The notes below the pieces were generated by a model. The model did no database searches, was not told the origin of the DNA, and saw only the letters and a program-made list of their open reading frames with translations. Below are positions 17,372 to 27,900 of a stretch of 64,000 nucleotides of DNA, piece after piece (position 1 is the first letter of the stretch; each line of letters opens with the position of its first letter). The translations under genes were made by a program, and so were the position numbers. Source of the stretch: Aquabacterium sp. (GTDB lineage Bacteria > Pseudomonadota > Gammaproteobacteria > Burkholderiales > Burkholderiaceae_C); NCBI RefSeq assembly GCF_016195855.1, contig NZ_JACPYU010000016.1, positions 372,001-436,000 on the forward strand. Direction: 5' to 3'.

Positions 17372-19291
17372 TCAGCGCTTGCGCACCGGCATCAGGTCGG
17401 TGCAACTGCCATGCGCGGCCTCGGCGGCCAGGCCCACGCTTTCACCCAGGGTCGGGTGCGGGTGGATGGTCTTGCCGATGTCGACCTCGTCGGCCCCCAT
17501 CTCGATGGCCAGGGCCACTTCACTGATGAGATCGCCCGCATGCGTGCCCACGATGCCACCGCCCACGATGCGCCCGGTCTCGGCATCAAACAGCAGCTTG
17601 GTGAAGCCCTCTGCGCGGCCATTGGCCAGCGCGCGCCCGGAAGCCCCCCAGGGGAAGAGCCCCTTCTTGAGCGCCGTGCCTTGCGTCTTGGCCTGCTCTT
17701 CCGTGAGTCCCACCCAGGCGATCTCGGGGTCGGTATAGGCCACGCTGGGGATCACCAGCGGGTCAAACGCCGCACTGGCGAGTTCATGGTCACCCAGCAA
17801 TTCACCGGCGATCACTTCCGCGGCCACATGACCTTCATGCACGGCCTTGTGCGCCAGCATGGGCTGCCCGACGATGTCGCCGATGGCAAACAGGCTGGGC
17901 ACGTTGCTGCGCATTTGCGCGTCCACCGGGATGAAGCCGTGCTCGTTGACCGCCAGCCCCGCTTTGTCGGCACCGATCTTGCGGCCATTGGGGCTGCGGC
18001 CCACCGACTGCAAGACCAGGTCATAGGTTTCGGGTGCCGGCGCATCCATACCGGGCTTGGCCGACTCGAAGCTCACGCGGATGCCTTGCGGGGTGGCCTC
18101 GGCTGCCACCGTCTTGGTGCCCAGCATGACGCGGTCAAAGCGCCCGGCATTGAACTTCTGCCAGACGTTGACGAGATCGCGGTCCGCGCCGGGCATGAGC
18201 GTGTCGCTCATCTCGACCACATCGATCTTGGTGCCGCCTTGTGCGCCCAGCGTGGAGTAGACCGTGCCCATTTCCAGGCCGATGATGCCGCCACCGATGA
18301 CCAGCATCTTCCTGGGGAGGGATGGCAGGTTCAGGGCGCCGGTTGAATCAACCACACGTGGGTCATCAGGCAGGAAAGGCAGGCGCACAGCCTGCGAGCC
18401 CGCCGCGATGATCGCGCGCTTGAAGCTGATGGTGCGAGCCTCGCCTGTCTTGTCCTGGCTGCTGCCGCTGGTGAGCTCCACCTGGATGTGGTGGGCATCC
18501 ACGAGTGAGCCATAGCCACGCACGATCTCGACCTTGCGGGCCTTGGCCATGCCGGCCAGCCCGGTGGTGAGCTTGCGTGTCACGCCACTCTTGTGTGCGC
18601 GCAGCTTGTCCAGATCCAGCGTGGGCGCGGCAAAGCTCACACCCAGTGCGTCGAAGTGCCTGACCTCGTCCATCACGGCGGCCACGTGCAGCAAGGCCTT
18701 GGAGGGGATGCAGCCCACGTTCAGGCACACGCCACCCAGCTCGGCATAACGCTCGACCAGGATGACCTTGAGGCCCAGGTCGGCCGCGCGGAAGGCGGCG
18801 CTGTAACCGCCCGGGCCACCGCCGAGCACGAGCACGTCGCAGTCGGTGTCAGATGGGGCGTTAACGGCAGGGGCTGCCGCAGATGATGAGGCGGTTGACA
18901 AAGCCGCAGCCGCTGCGCCCGAAGAGGCCGCCCCTGCTTGGGCACCAGCCACTACAGCATTGGCCGCAGGTGCTGCCGTTGCCGCGGCGGTGGCGCCGGC
19001 CGTTGCAGAAGCCGTGATGCTCGGTGTGGATGCCGCCTTAGCCGCACCAGCCTCTGCCACATCCAGTGTCAGGACAATCTGCCCCTGGCCCACGCGGTCA
19101 CCCAGCTTCACCTTGATCTCGCCCACCACCCCGGCCTGGGGTGAGGGGACCTCCATAGAAGCCTTGTCCGACTCCAGCGTGATGATGCTTTGCTCTGCTG
19201 CAATCGTCTGCCCTGGCTTGACCAGGATCTCGATGACGGCCGCGTCGGCGATGTCCCCGATATCGGGGACGGGAATGTTGATCAATGCCAT
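17372..19291 (-). CDS. lpdA: Dihydrolipoyl dehydrogenase (E3) with N-terminal lipoyl domain, pyruvate dehydrogenase complex
   Basis: Reoxidises the dihydrolipoyl groups of the pyruvate dehydrogenase complex with NAD. The 639-residue protein is a fusion: a biotinyl/lipoyl domain at 1-80 with the lipoyl lysine Lys43 in [11 protein letters not shown], an Ala-rich flexible linker at about 82-148, then a full flavoprotein with VLGGGPGGYSAAF and redox cysteines 189 and 194 in [10 protein letters not shown]. The C-terminal IHPHPTLGE supplies the active-site histidine. The ATG at 19291 begins the conserved MALINIPVPDIG. It is the third gene of aceE-aceF-lpdA, 16 nt after aceF. Confidence 0.95.
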   Translation of the reverse strand: MALINIPVPDIGDIADAAVIEILVKPGQTIAAEQSIITLESDKASMEVPSPQAGVVGEIKVKLGDRVGQGQIVLTLDVAEAGAAKAASTPSITASATAGATAAATAAPAANAVVAGAQAGAASSGAAAAALSTASSSAAAPAVNAPSDTDCDVLVLGGGPGGYSAAFRAADLGLKVILVERYAELGGVCLNVGCIPSKALLHVAAVMDEVRHFDALGVSFAAPTLDLDKLRAHKSGVTRKLTTGLAGMAKARKVEIVRGYGSLVDAHHIQVELTSGSSQDKTGEARTISFKRAIIAAGSQAVRLPFLPDDPRVVDSTGALNLPSLPRKMLVIGGGIIGLEMGTVYSTLGAQGGTKIDVVEMSDTLMPGADRDLVNVWQKFNAGRFDRVMLGTKTVAAEATPQGIRVSFESAKPGMDAPAPETYDLVLQSVGRSPNGRKIGADKAGLAVNEHGFIPVDAQMRSNVPSLFAIGDIVGQPMLAHKAVHEGHVAAEVIAGELLGDHELASAAFDPLVIPSVAYTDPEIAWVGLTEEQAKTQGTALKKGLFPWGASGRALANGRAEGFTKLLFDAETGRIVGGGIVGTHAGDLISEVALAIEMGADEVDIGKTIHPHPTLGESVGLAAEAAHGSCTDLMPVRKR

Positions 19292-19307
19292 GTGCTTGTT
19301 CCCTTGC

Positions 19308-20681
19308 TCACACCAGCGCGCGGCGGAAGTCGGCCAGCAGGCTGGCCAGGTAGGTGTTGAACTTCGCTGCCGACGCGCCATCGATGACGCGATGGTCGTA
19401 GCTCAGGCTCAAAGGCAGGATCAGGCGCGGCACAAACTCCTTGCCGTTCCACACCGGCTTCATCGCCGAGCGGCACACACCGAGGATGGCCACTTCAGGC
19501 GCGTTGATGATGGGCGTGAAGGTCGTGCCCCCAAAGCCACCCAGGGAGGAGATGGAGAAACAACCACCCTGCATCTCGGCAGGCGAGAGCTTGCCCTCGC
19601 GCGCCTTGGCCGCCAGTGCAGCCGTCTCCAGCGCGAGCTGGCTCAGGCTCTTTTGATCGACATCGCGGATCACGGGTACCACCAGGCCGTTGGGCGTATC
19701 GGCCGCAAAGCCGATGTGCACATACTGCTTGAGCACCAGGTCATCGCCATCGAGCGAGGCATTGAACTGCGGGAACTTCCTGAGCGCCACAGCGCAGGCC
19801 TTGAGCAGGAAGGCCAGCAAGGTGAACTTGGTGCCGGCCTTGGCGTGCTCGTCGTTGAGCTTGAGGCGCAGGGCTTCGAGCTCGGTGATGTCAGCCTCGT
19901 CGTTGTTGGTGACGTGGGGGATGCGCACCCAGTTGCGGTGCAGGTTGGCCCCCGATATCTTCTTGATGCGCGACAGCGGCTGGCGCTCGATGGCGCCGAA
20001 CTTGGTGAAGTCCACCGTGGGCCAGGGCAGCAAGGTCATGCCGCCCAAATCGGACGAACCGGCCGAGCCTGCGCCACCACCCGTGGCACCAGCCTGCGGC
20101 TGATCCGCGCGGACCATCACCCCCTTGACGAAGTTCTGCACATCGACGTGGGTGATGCGGCCCTTGGGCCCGGTGCCAGGCACTTTGCTCAAGGCCACAC
20201 CCAGTTCACGCGCAAAGCGGCGCACCGAGGGCGAGGCGTGAGACACCGCGCCCAGCGCAGGCACTTCCAGCGTGGCCAGGGCCGCCGTGGGGGGCGTGCG
20301 CTCGGCGGCGGGCGCCACAGCAGGGGACGCCGCGGCAACAGGTGCAGCAGCCACCGCAGCCGCAGCAGCAGGAGTTGCTGAAGCCGGCGCAGATGGGTTT
20401 GTTGCAGCGGGTGCAGCAACTGGCGCCGCCGCCCCTGCCCCATCCACCGTCTCCAGCAGGCCCACCAGCGAGCCCTGGCTCACCTTGTCGCCCAGCTTGA
20501 CGCGCAACTCCTTGAGCACCCCACCCACAGCGCTGGGTACTTCCATGGAAGCCTTGTCCGATTCGATCGTGATCAGGCTTTGTTCAGGTTTGATGGTGTC
20601 GCCCGGTTTGACGAGCAACTCGATCACCGCGGCATCGCTCACATCGCCGATGTCGGGCACGGTCAGTTCAATCACAGCCAT
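19308..20681 (-). CDS. aceF: Pyruvate dehydrogenase E2, dihydrolipoamide acetyltransferase
   Basis: The core of the pyruvate dehydrogenase complex; it transfers acetyl groups from lipoate to CoA. The 457-residue protein has one N-terminal lipoyl domain (Lys43 in [11 protein letters not shown]), a long Ala/Pro linker, a peripheral-subunit-binding domain ([20 protein letters not shown]) and the catalytic domain ending in the active-site motif YDHRVIDGA. The first 50 residues are nearly the same as in the adjacent lpdA, pointing to duplication of the lipoyl module. The ATG at 20681 begins [12 protein letters not shown]. There are 20 nt between aceE and aceF. Confidence 0.96.
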   Translation of the reverse strand: MAVIELTVPDIGDVSDAAVIELLVKPGDTIKPEQSLITIESDKASMEVPSAVGGVLKELRVKLGDKVSQGSLVGLLETVDGAGAAAPVAAPAATNPSAPASATPAAAAAVAAAPVAAASPAVAPAAERTPPTAALATLEVPALGAVSHASPSVRRFARELGVALSKVPGTGPKGRITHVDVQNFVKGVMVRADQPQAGATGGGAGSAGSSDLGGMTLLPWPTVDFTKFGAIERQPLSRIKKISGANLHRNWVRIPHVTNNDEADITELEALRLKLNDEHAKAGTKFTLLAFLLKACAVALRKFPQFNASLDGDDLVLKQYVHIGFAADTPNGLVVPVIRDVDQKSLSQLALETAALAAKAREGKLSPAEMQGGCFSISSLGGFGGTTFTPIINAPEVAILGVCRSAMKPVWNGKEFVPRLILPLSLSYDHRVIDGASAAKFNTYLASLLADFRRALV

Positions 20682-20701
20682 GAGATGTCTACCTTCCTGC
20701 C

Positions 20702-23419
20702 TCACGCGTACAGCGGGTTGATCTTGTTGATGTCGATGCCGTACTTGGCAATGGCCTCGGCCACCTTGGCCAGCGGCACCTGCCCGTCATCGGCCAGCCC
20801 CTTGAGTGCGGCCACCACGATGTAGTGGCGGTTGATCTCGAAGTGCTCGCGCAGGCGGTAACGGAAGTCACTGCGCCCGAAACCGTCGGTGCCCAGCACC
20901 TTGTACGAACGGCTTTTCCCATCCTTGTACTTCGGGATGAAGGCACGGATCTGCTCAGGCAAGGCCTTCACGTAGTCGGTCGATGCCACCACGGGGCCGG
21001 CGGTACGGTTCAATTGCGCCGTCACGAAAGGCACGCGGGGTGTTTGCGTGGGGTGCAGCAGGTTGTGGCGCTCGGCATCCAGCCCTTCGCGGGCCAGCAG
21101 GTTGAAGCTCGGGCAACTCCAGACGTTGGCACCCACACCCCATTCGGCCTCCAGCAGGTCCTTGGCTGCCATGGACTCACGCAGGATGGAGCCCGCACCC
21201 AGCAGGTTGACGCTGAGCTTGTGCTTGGCATCCGCTTCCTGCAGCAGGTACATGCCCTTGATGATCTCGGCCTCGGTACCGGCCTTCAGGCCCGGCTGGG
21301 CGTAGTTCTCATTGAGCAGCGTCAGGTAGTAGAAGACGTTCTCCTGCTTCTCGACCATGCGTTTGAGGCCATCCTGGATGATCACGGCCACTTCGTGCGC
21401 GAAGCTGGGGTCGTAGCTCATGCAGTTGGGAATGGTGCCTGCCACCAGCTGGCTGTGGCCGTCTTCGTGCTGCAAGCCCTCGCCATTGAGCGTCGTGCGC
21501 CCCGAGGTGCCGCCCAGCAGGAAGCCGCGCGCCTGCATGTCGCCGGCCGCCCAGGCCAGGTCGCCCACGCGCTGCAAGCCGAACATCGAGTAGTACACGT
21601 AGAACGGGATCATCACGCGGTTGTTCGTCGAGTACGACGTGGCCGCCGCAATCCACGAGCTCATGCCGCCCGCTTCGTTGATGCCTTCCTGCAGGATCTG
21701 GCCGGCCTTGTCTTCGCGGTAGTACATGACCTGGTCGCGGTCGACCGGGGTGTACTTCTGGCCTTCCGGGGCGTAGATGCCGATCTGGCGGAACAGGCCC
21801 TCCATGCCGAAGGTGCGGGCCTCGTCCACGAGGATGGGCACCACGCGCGGGCCCAGGCCCGGATCGCGCAGCAAGGGTGTCAGGCAGCGCACAAAGGCCT
21901 GCGTGGTCGAGATCTCGCGGCCTTCTGCGGTCGGCTCCAGGATGCTCTGGAAGGCGCCGAGATCCGGCACGACCAGGGTCTCTTCCGCCTTGGGCCGGCG
22001 CTTGGGCAGGTAGCCGCCCAGGGCCTGGCGGCGCCCGCGCAGGTACTGCATCTCGGGGGTGTTTTCTGCCGGCCGGATGAAGGGCAGCTTGGGCAGGTCC
22101 TCGTCGGTCACAGGGATGTTGAAGCGGTCGCGGAAGACCTTGATGTCCTCGTCCGTGAGCTTCTTGGTCTGGTGCGCGGTGTTCTTGCCTTCACCGCTCT
22201 TGCCCATGCCAAAACCCTTGACGGTCTTGATCAGCAGCACGGTAGGCTGGCCCGTGTGGTTGACCGCCGAGTGGTAGGCCGCGTAGACCTTTTGCGGATC
22301 ATGACCGCCGCGGTTGAGGCGCCAGATGTCGTCATCCGACAGGCGCGCCACCATCTCCAGCGTCTTGGGGTCGCGACCGAAGAAATGCTGGCGCACAAAG
22401 GCACCGTCATTGGCCTTGCAGGCCTGGTAGTCGCCGTCGACCATCTCCATCATGATGCGGCGCAGCGTGCCGTCCTTGTCGCGCGCCAGCAGCGGGTCCC
22501 AGTACGAGCCCCACAGCAGCTTGATGACGTTCCAGCCCGAGCCGCGGAACTCGCCTTCGAGCTCCTGCACGATCTTGCCGTTGCCACGCACCGGGCCGTC
22601 CAGGCGCTGCAGGTTGCAATTGACCACGAAGATCAGGTTGTCAAGCTTTTCGCGCGCGGCCAGGCCGATGGCGCCCAGCGATTCGGGCTCGTCCATCTCG
22701 CCGTCACCGCAGAACACCCAGACCTTGCGCTTGGACGTGTCTGCGATACCGCGGGCATGCAGGTACTTGAGAAAGCGCGCCTGGTAGATCGCCATGATGG
22801 GCCCCAGGCCCATTGACACGGTGGGGAACTGCCAGAACTCGGGCATGAGCTTGGGGTGCGGGTAGCTCGACAGGCCCTTGCCGCCCACTTCCTGGCGGAA
22901 GTTGACCAGTTGCTCTTCGGTGATGCGGCCTTCCATGAAGGCGCGTGCGTAGATGCCTGGTGCGGAGTGGCCCTGCACGTACAGCAAATCGCCGCCGTGA
23001 TCGGGGGTGTCGGCATGCCAGAAGTGATTGAAGCCGCAACCCAGCATGGTCGCCAGCGAGGCAAACGAGGAGATGTGGCCGCCCAGGTCACCGCCATCAG
23101 CGGGGTTGTGGCGGTTGGCACGCACCACCATGGCCATGGCGTTCCAGCGCATGTAGGCGCGCAGGCGCTCTTCCATCTCCAGGTTGCCCGGGCAGTGGGC
23201 TTCGTCTTCCACGGCAATGGTGTTCACATACGCCGTGGTGGCCGAAAACGGCATGTCGATGCCCGCCTGGCGGGCATGGTCCAGCAGTGTCTCCAGCAGG
23301 TCGTGGGCACGGGCCCGGCCTTCGGTTTCGATCACACCGCTCAGGGCGTCCAGCCACTCGCGGGTCTCTTGGGGATCCATGTCCATGGATGCGGACGGAA
23401 TTGGATCAATTGCAGACAT
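20702..23419 (-). CDS. aceE: Pyruvate dehydrogenase E1 component, homodimeric
   Basis: The thiamine-diphosphate-dependent decarboxylase that commits pyruvate to acetyl-CoA. The 905 residues match the homodimeric gammaproteobacterial/betaproteobacterial type. The ThDP motif starts at [11 protein letters not shown] and ends at [12 protein letters not shown]; other family segments are [20 protein letters not shown] and [17 protein letters not shown]. The start at 23419 follows a strong AGGAGA ribosome site. It heads the aceE-aceF-lpdA operon and is divergent from a sensor kinase gene. Confidence 0.97.
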   Translation of the reverse strand: MSAIDPIPSASMDMDPQETREWLDALSGVIETEGRARAHDLLETLLDHARQAGIDMPFSATTAYVNTIAVEDEAHCPGNLEMEERLRAYMRWNAMAMVVRANRHNPADGGDLGGHISSFASLATMLGCGFNHFWHADTPDHGGDLLYVQGHSAPGIYARAFMEGRITEEQLVNFRQEVGGKGLSSYPHPKLMPEFWQFPTVSMGLGPIMAIYQARFLKYLHARGIADTSKRKVWVFCGDGEMDEPESLGAIGLAAREKLDNLIFVVNCNLQRLDGPVRGNGKIVQELEGEFRGSGWNVIKLLWGSYWDPLLARDKDGTLRRIMMEMVDGDYQACKANDGAFVRQHFFGRDPKTLEMVARLSDDDIWRLNRGGHDPQKVYAAYHSAVNHTGQPTVLLIKTVKGFGMGKSGEGKNTAHQTKKLTDEDIKVFRDRFNIPVTDEDLPKLPFIRPAENTPEMQYLRGRRQALGGYLPKRRPKAEETLVVPDLGAFQSILEPTAEGREISTTQAFVRCLTPLLRDPGLGPRVVPILVDEARTFGMEGLFRQIGIYAPEGQKYTPVDRDQVMYYREDKAGQILQEGINEAGGMSSWIAAATSYSTNNRVMIPFYVYYSMFGLQRVGDLAWAAGDMQARGFLLGGTSGRTTLNGEGLQHEDGHSQLVAGTIPNCMSYDPSFAHEVAVIIQDGLKRMVEKQENVFYYLTLLNENYAQPGLKAGTEAEIIKGMYLLQEADAKHKLSVNLLGAGSILRESMAAKDLLEAEWGVGANVWSCPSFNLLAREGLDAERHNLLHPTQTPRVPFVTAQLNRTAGPVVASTDYVKALPEQIRAFIPKYKDGKSRSYKVLGTDGFGRSDFRYRLREHFEINRHYIVVAALKGLADDGQVPLAKVAEAIAKYGIDINKINPLYA

Positions 23420-23554
23420 GGGTTCAGTCTCCTGTTGATGAGGCTTATTTCACAGTATGGACATAAGCCAAGAGCCTGCGAACGTGGATAAACGCCGCAA
23501 ACCTGGACACACTGCCAAACGTGCGATCAAAGCAACGCCTGGCGCGGTGCACAA

Positions 23555-23582
23555 AATATACGATTTGCGGGCCTCTCTCAAA
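23555..23582 (-). promoter_or_regulatory. Candidate sigma-70 promoter of aceE
   Basis: On the minus strand a TATATT -10 (23555-23560) is preceded by TTTGAG/TTGAGA (23576-23582) with a 15-16 nt spacer. It would give a 5' leader of roughly 130 nt for aceE. The spacing is slightly short, so this is a candidate only. The divergent kinase promoter must share this 190-nt gap. Confidence 0.35.
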
Positions 23583-23611
23583 TTGTGGAAGCCCACACCG
23601 ATAATTCCGAC

Positions 23612-26200
23612 ATGGCATTTTCTGCATCCACCAACTCTCCGGCGACCTTGCCCATGGCAAACCCCGGCCAGACCAACCGCTTGTTCTGGCGCTGGTGGCG
23701 CAAGCAGTCTCCCTCCCAGCAGGACCGGTATGCCACCCTGGGGCCGCTGGTTTCCGTGCTGCTGTTTCTGGCGGCGATCATTGCCGCGTTCTGGTATTTG
23801 CGTAATGAAGAACTGGAGCGCGAGCAGGAGTCAGTTAAACGCGACACCGAGGTGGTTCAGCAACAGGTTCGCCTGCGCCTGATTGAAAACCAGGAGCAAT
23901 TGCTGCGTCTGGGCCGCGAAATCAGCATCAAGGCCGTCACGCCAGAGCAGTTCATGCGCCAGGCGGGCGACTTCGTCCGGGCGCGCCCGGAAGTGATCAG
24001 CGTCTCTTGGGTGCAGGCCGACGAAAGCGTCAAGGCCGCGCGCACCACCTTGAGCCTGCCGCTGGACCCCGGCCAGGCCATGGACCTGGATCCCCTGGGT
24101 ACGCGCCCCGAGCAATATGATCCGTTGCATGTCAGCAAGGAGCAGCAAAGCGCCTTTCGTCTGGCCCGAGAGCGCAACCAGCCCATCTACTCCAAGCCCT
24201 ACGCCAACCAGATGGGCGGCAAGGTCATCCAGGTCCACATTCCCCTGATCGATCGAAGCGGCTTCATCGGCACCGTGGTGACCGAGTATTCGCTTGAGTC
24301 GCTGATGCGCTACCTGGTGCCGCGTGAGGTGGCCGCCCGCCACGCCATGGGGCTGATCCAGGCTGACGGCGACATGCTGACCAGCACGGTGGGTGGCGAC
24401 AGCGGCACCTCGGCCAAGCCCACCTTCATGTATGACGTCATCGTCACGCCGGTGGGCAACGGGCTGATGTTGCGCGGCATGGGCTTCAGAACCTCGTCCA
24501 ACCTGATCGGCAACACCCTGTTCTGGATGGTGGTGGCGCTGTCGGCCCTGACGGTCTGGACGCTGATGGGCACCTTGCGCCACATGCGCCGGCGCTCCCA
24601 GATCCAGAAAACGCTGGTGCAGGAAACCAACTTCCGCCGGGCCATGGAGAACTCCATGCTCACCGGCATGCGCACCATCGATCTGGAAGGCCGCATCACC
24701 TACGTGAACCCGGCCTTTTGCGCCATGACCGGTTTTTCGGAAGAAGAGCTGATCGGTTGCGTGCCACCCTACCCTTACTGGCCCAAGGACAGGCTCGACG
24801 AATTCAACCGCATGTTCCAGCAAGAACTGCTCGGCCGCAGCCCGATGGGCGGCATCGAGGTGGTGATGCAGCGGCGCGACGGCAGCCAGTTCGACGCCCG
24901 AATGTACGTGTCGCCGCTGATCGACGCCCAGGGCGACCAGACCGGCTGGATGACCTCGGTGACCAACATCACCGAAGCCAAGCGCGTGCGTGACCAGCTC
25001 ACCGCCGCCCACGAGCGCTTCACCACCGTGCTGGAGGGCCTGGACGCGGCCGTGTCCGTGGTGTCCGTGCAGCGTGGCGAATTGCTGTTTGCCAACCGCT
25101 CCTACCGCCTGTGGTTCGGCGCCAACCCGGATGCCCATGCCCAGCTGACCGGCGGCGAGATCATGCCCGACGAGGTGCTGGATGGCGATGAATCCGTGGA
25201 CCACTTCGGCGGCCTGCCTACCCAGGCCTTGACCAATGCAGGCAGCGACACCCGTGAAGTCTTCATGGACGGCGTCCAGAAGTGGTTCGACGTGCGCGCC
25301 CGGTATGTGCAATGGACGGACGGCCATCTGGCCCAGATGCTCATTGCCACCGACATCACCGCGCGCAAACAGGCTGAAGAGGCCGCCGCCCGCCAGGCCG
25401 AAAAGTCCCAGTTCACCAGCCGCCTGATCACCATGGGCGAAATGGCCTCGACCGTGGCGCACGAGCTCAACCAGCCTCTGGCGGCCATCTCCAACTACTG
25501 CAGCGGCATGATCAGCCGGGTGCAGTCCGGCAGCATCGACACCGAGCAACTGGTCGGCGCCCTGGAGAAAACCTCCCGCCAGGCGCAACGGGCCGGCCAG
25601 ATCATCCACCGCATCCGCCAGTTCGTGAAGCGCAGCGAGCCGCAGCGCCAGCCTGCCAAGGTGCGCGACATCACCGACGCCGTGCTGGAGCTGGCCGTGT
25701 TCGAGATGAAACGCCGCCGCGTGACGCTCAACACCACGGTCGCCAACCGCCTGCCCGTCATCATGGCGGACCCGATCCTGATCGAGCAGGTGCTGCTCAA
25801 CCTGCTGAAAAACGCCGCCGAGGCCATCGATTCGGCACAGATGCCACAGTCGCGCCGCATCATCGACCTGCGCGTGCAGCAGCGCAAAACCGAAGAACAA
25901 GGCCCGGTCGTCGAGTTCTCGGTCAGCGACGGCGGCCCGGGCATGAAGGAAGAGATCCTGGCCCGGCTTTTCGAGGCCTTCCATTCCACCAAGGCGGAGG
26001 GCCTGGGGATAGGCCTTAGTCTGTGCAGATCCATCATTGAGTCACATCATGGTCGCATCAAGGCCGAGAACATCTACAATGAGGACATGGTGGTAGGGTG
26101 TCGTTTCACGTTCACCCTGCCGATCGACAGTGGGAGTGCCACGGATTTCGCAGATACCGTCACCCCCCCTTCCAACGACTTACTTGCCGATAACCCATGA
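23612..26200 (+). CDS. PAS-domain sensor histidine kinase, FixL/DctB-like
   Basis: An inner-membrane sensor of about 862 residues. A first membrane helix (LGPLVSVLLFLAAIIAAFWYL) precedes an extracytoplasmic domain of about 230 residues, then a second helix (LFWMVVALSALTVWTLMG). A PAS/PAC unit (SMLTGMRTIDLEGRITYVNPA) and a second PAS-like segment follow. The phosphoacceptor is His617 in VAHELNQPLAAISNY, and the N box LLKNAAEAID and G box DGGPGM are intact. The ATG at 23612 was preferred to a GTG at 23585. The stop overlaps the response regulator start. Its position divergent to aceE suggests, but does not prove, control of pyruvate dehydrogenase or carbon flow. Confidence 0.9.
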   Translation: MAFSASTNSPATLPMANPGQTNRLFWRWWRKQSPSQQDRYATLGPLVSVLLFLAAIIAAFWYLRNEELEREQESVKRDTEVVQQQVRLRLIENQEQLLRLGREISIKAVTPEQFMRQAGDFVRARPEVISVSWVQADESVKAARTTLSLPLDPGQAMDLDPLGTRPEQYDPLHVSKEQQSAFRLARERNQPIYSKPYANQMGGKVIQVHIPLIDRSGFIGTVVTEYSLESLMRYLVPREVAARHAMGLIQADGDMLTSTVGGDSGTSAKPTFMYDVIVTPVGNGLMLRGMGFRTSSNLIGNTLFWMVVALSALTVWTLMGTLRHMRRRSQIQKTLVQETNFRRAMENSMLTGMRTIDLEGRITYVNPAFCAMTGFSEEELIGCVPPYPYWPKDRLDEFNRMFQQELLGRSPMGGIEVVMQRRDGSQFDARMYVSPLIDAQGDQTGWMTSVTNITEAKRVRDQLTAAHERFTTVLEGLDAAVSVVSVQRGELLFANRSYRLWFGANPDAHAQLTGGEIMPDEVLDGDESVDHFGGLPTQALTNAGSDTREVFMDGVQKWFDVRARYVQWTDGHLAQMLIATDITARKQAEEAAARQAEKSQFTSRLITMGEMASTVAHELNQPLAAISNYCSGMISRVQSGSIDTEQLVGALEKTSRQAQRAGQIIHRIRQFVKRSEPQRQPAKVRDITDAVLELAVFEMKRRRVTLNTTVANRLPVIMADPILIEQVLLNLLKNAAEAIDSAQMPQSRRIIDLRVQQRKTEEQGPVVEFSVSDGGPGMKEEILARLFEAFHSTKAEGLGIGLSLCRSIIESHHGRIKAENIYNEDMVVGCRFTFTLPIDSGSATDFADTVTPPSNDLLADNP

Positions 26201-26835
26201 GCTTGATCCCAAAAAAAGGCACTGTGTATGTGGTTGATGACGACGAGGCCGTTCGCGACTCGTTGCAGTGGCTGCTGGAAGGCAAGGACTACCGCGTCCG
26301 TTGCTTCGATTCCGCTGAATCGTTCCTGGCCCGTTTCGACCCCCGTGAAGTCGCTTGCCTGATCGCCGACATCCGCATGGATGGCATGAGCGGTCTGGAG
26401 TTGCAGGACAAGCTGCTGGAGCGCAAGTCGCCCCTGCCCATCGTGTTCATCACCGGCCACGGCGACGTGCCCATGGCCGTGAACACCATGAAAAAGGGCG
26501 CGATGGACTTCATCGAGAAGCCCTTCAAGGAAGACGCCCTGGTGGCACTGGTCGAGCGCATGCTGGACCAGGCCCGCGCCGCCTTCTCGCAGTCCCAGGA
26601 AGCCGCCAGCCGCGAGGCCCTGCTGTCGCGCCTGACCACGCGTGAGGCCCAGGTGCTGGAGCGCATCGTCGCCGGCCGCCTGAACAAGCAGATTGCCGAC
26701 GACCTGGGCATCAGCATCAAGACGGTGGAAGCTCACCGCGCCAACGTGATGGAAAAGCTCAACGCCAACACCGTGGCCGACCTGCTCAAGATCGCCCTGG
26801 GTGCCAACGCGCCCGGTGCTGCTCAGACCAAGTGA
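26197..26835 (+). CDS. FixJ-family response regulator
   Basis: A 212-residue two-domain regulator. The receiver domain has the acidic pair in [11 protein letters not shown], phosphoacceptor Asp58 in [12 protein letters not shown], Thr in [11 protein letters not shown] and Lys in IEKPFKED. The C-terminal LuxR-type helix-turn-helix reads [20 protein letters not shown] then [16 protein letters not shown]. It overlaps the kinase gene by ATGA, so the two are translationally coupled and are a cognate pair. A strong terminator follows. Confidence 0.95.
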   Translation: MSLIPKKGTVYVVDDDEAVRDSLQWLLEGKDYRVRCFDSAESFLARFDPREVACLIADIRMDGMSGLELQDKLLERKSPLPIVFITGHGDVPMAVNTMKKGAMDFIEKPFKEDALVALVERMLDQARAAFSQSQEAASREALLSRLTTREAQVLERIVAGRLNKQIADDLGISIKTVEAHRANVMEKLNANTVADLLKIALGANAPGAAQTK

Positions 26836-26890
26836 TGTCCCCTTGTGGGCGGCCTGGCCGCTCACTCAGGTGCATCCACCGGACCTTATT

Positions 26891-26923
26891 AAGGCCGCCT
26901 CACCCCACCGTGGCGGCCTTTTT
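26891..26923 (+). terminator. Rho-independent terminator after the response regulator gene
   Basis: A 9-bp perfect stem AAGGCCGCC / GGCGGCCTT with a 12-nt loop, followed by TTT (five consecutive T including the stem). It separates the kinase-regulator operon from folD. Confidence 0.85.
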
Positions 26924-26977
26924 CTATTGAATTTTCCGTATTCACTCGCTACCAACGCTTTCCCCCCGGAGCAGCCC

Positions 26978-27841
26978 ATGACAGCCCAACTCATCGACGG
27001 CAACGCCCTGTCCAAACAACTGCGCGGCGAAGTTGCCACCCGCGCCGCCAAGCTGACCGCCCAAGGCATCAAGCCCGGTCTGGCCGTGATCCTGGTAGGC
27101 GACAACCCTGCCAGCCAGGTCTATGTGCGCAACAAGGTCAAGGCCTGTGAAGACGCCGGCCTGAACTCCGTGCTGGAAAAGTACCCTGCCGACATGAGCG
27201 AGGCTGACTTGCTGGCGCGCGTCGACGCGCTCAACAACGACCCCGCCATCCACGGCATCCTGGTGCAACTGCCCCTGCCCAAGCACATCGACGACCACAA
27301 GGTCATCGAGTCCATCTCCCCCGTCAAGGATGTGGACGGCTTCCACGTGGCCAGCGCCGGTGCCCTGATGGTGGGCGAACCTGGCTTCAAGGCCTGCACG
27401 CCCTACGGTTGCATGAAGATGCTCGAATCCATCGGCATGGCCAACCTCAAGGGCAAGCATGCCGTGGTGATCGGCCGCTCCAATATCGTCGGCAAGCCCA
27501 TGGCCATGATGCTGTTGCAGGCCAATGCCACCGTCACCGTCTGCCACAGCGGCACGGCCGATCTGGCCTTCCATACTCGCCAGGCCGACGTGATCGTGGC
27601 CGCCGTGGGCAAGCGCAATGTGCTGACGGCGGACATGGTCAAGCCTGGCGCCGTGGTGATCGACGTGGGCATGAACCGCGACGACGAAGGCAAGCTCTGC
27701 GGTGACGTGGATTTCGCTGGCGTCAAGGAAGTGGCCGGCTGGATTACCCCTGTACCCGGCGGTGTGGGCCCGATGACGATTACCATGTTGCTGGTCAACA
27801 CCATGGAAGCAGCCGAGCGCGTTGCGGCCGCCCGCGGTTGA
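26978..27841 (+). CDS. folD: Bifunctional methylenetetrahydrofolate dehydrogenase/cyclohydrolase
   Basis: Interconverts 5,10-methylene- and 10-formyl-tetrahydrofolate with NADP. The 287-residue protein has the catalytic lysine region [16 protein letters not shown], the motif VQLPLPKHI, the NADP-binding [14 protein letters not shown] and the C-terminal [12 protein letters not shown]. The ATG at 26978 has a CGGAG ribosome site about 6 nt upstream. It is monocistronic or leads into prlC 59 nt downstream. Confidence 0.97.
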   Translation: MTAQLIDGNALSKQLRGEVATRAAKLTAQGIKPGLAVILVGDNPASQVYVRNKVKACEDAGLNSVLEKYPADMSEADLLARVDALNNDPAIHGILVQLPLPKHIDDHKVIESISPVKDVDGFHVASAGALMVGEPGFKACTPYGCMKMLESIGMANLKGKHAVVIGRSNIVGKPMAMMLLQANATVTVCHSGTADLAFHTRQADVIVAAVGKRNVLTADMVKPGAVVIDVGMNRDDEGKLCGDVDFAGVKEVAGWITPVPGGVGPMTITMLLVNTMEAAERVAAARG

Positions 27842-27900
27842 GGCCCACTCTGAGCTGAGTATCTGAGGTTCACACGCACCGTCATTGCCAACAGGACACC

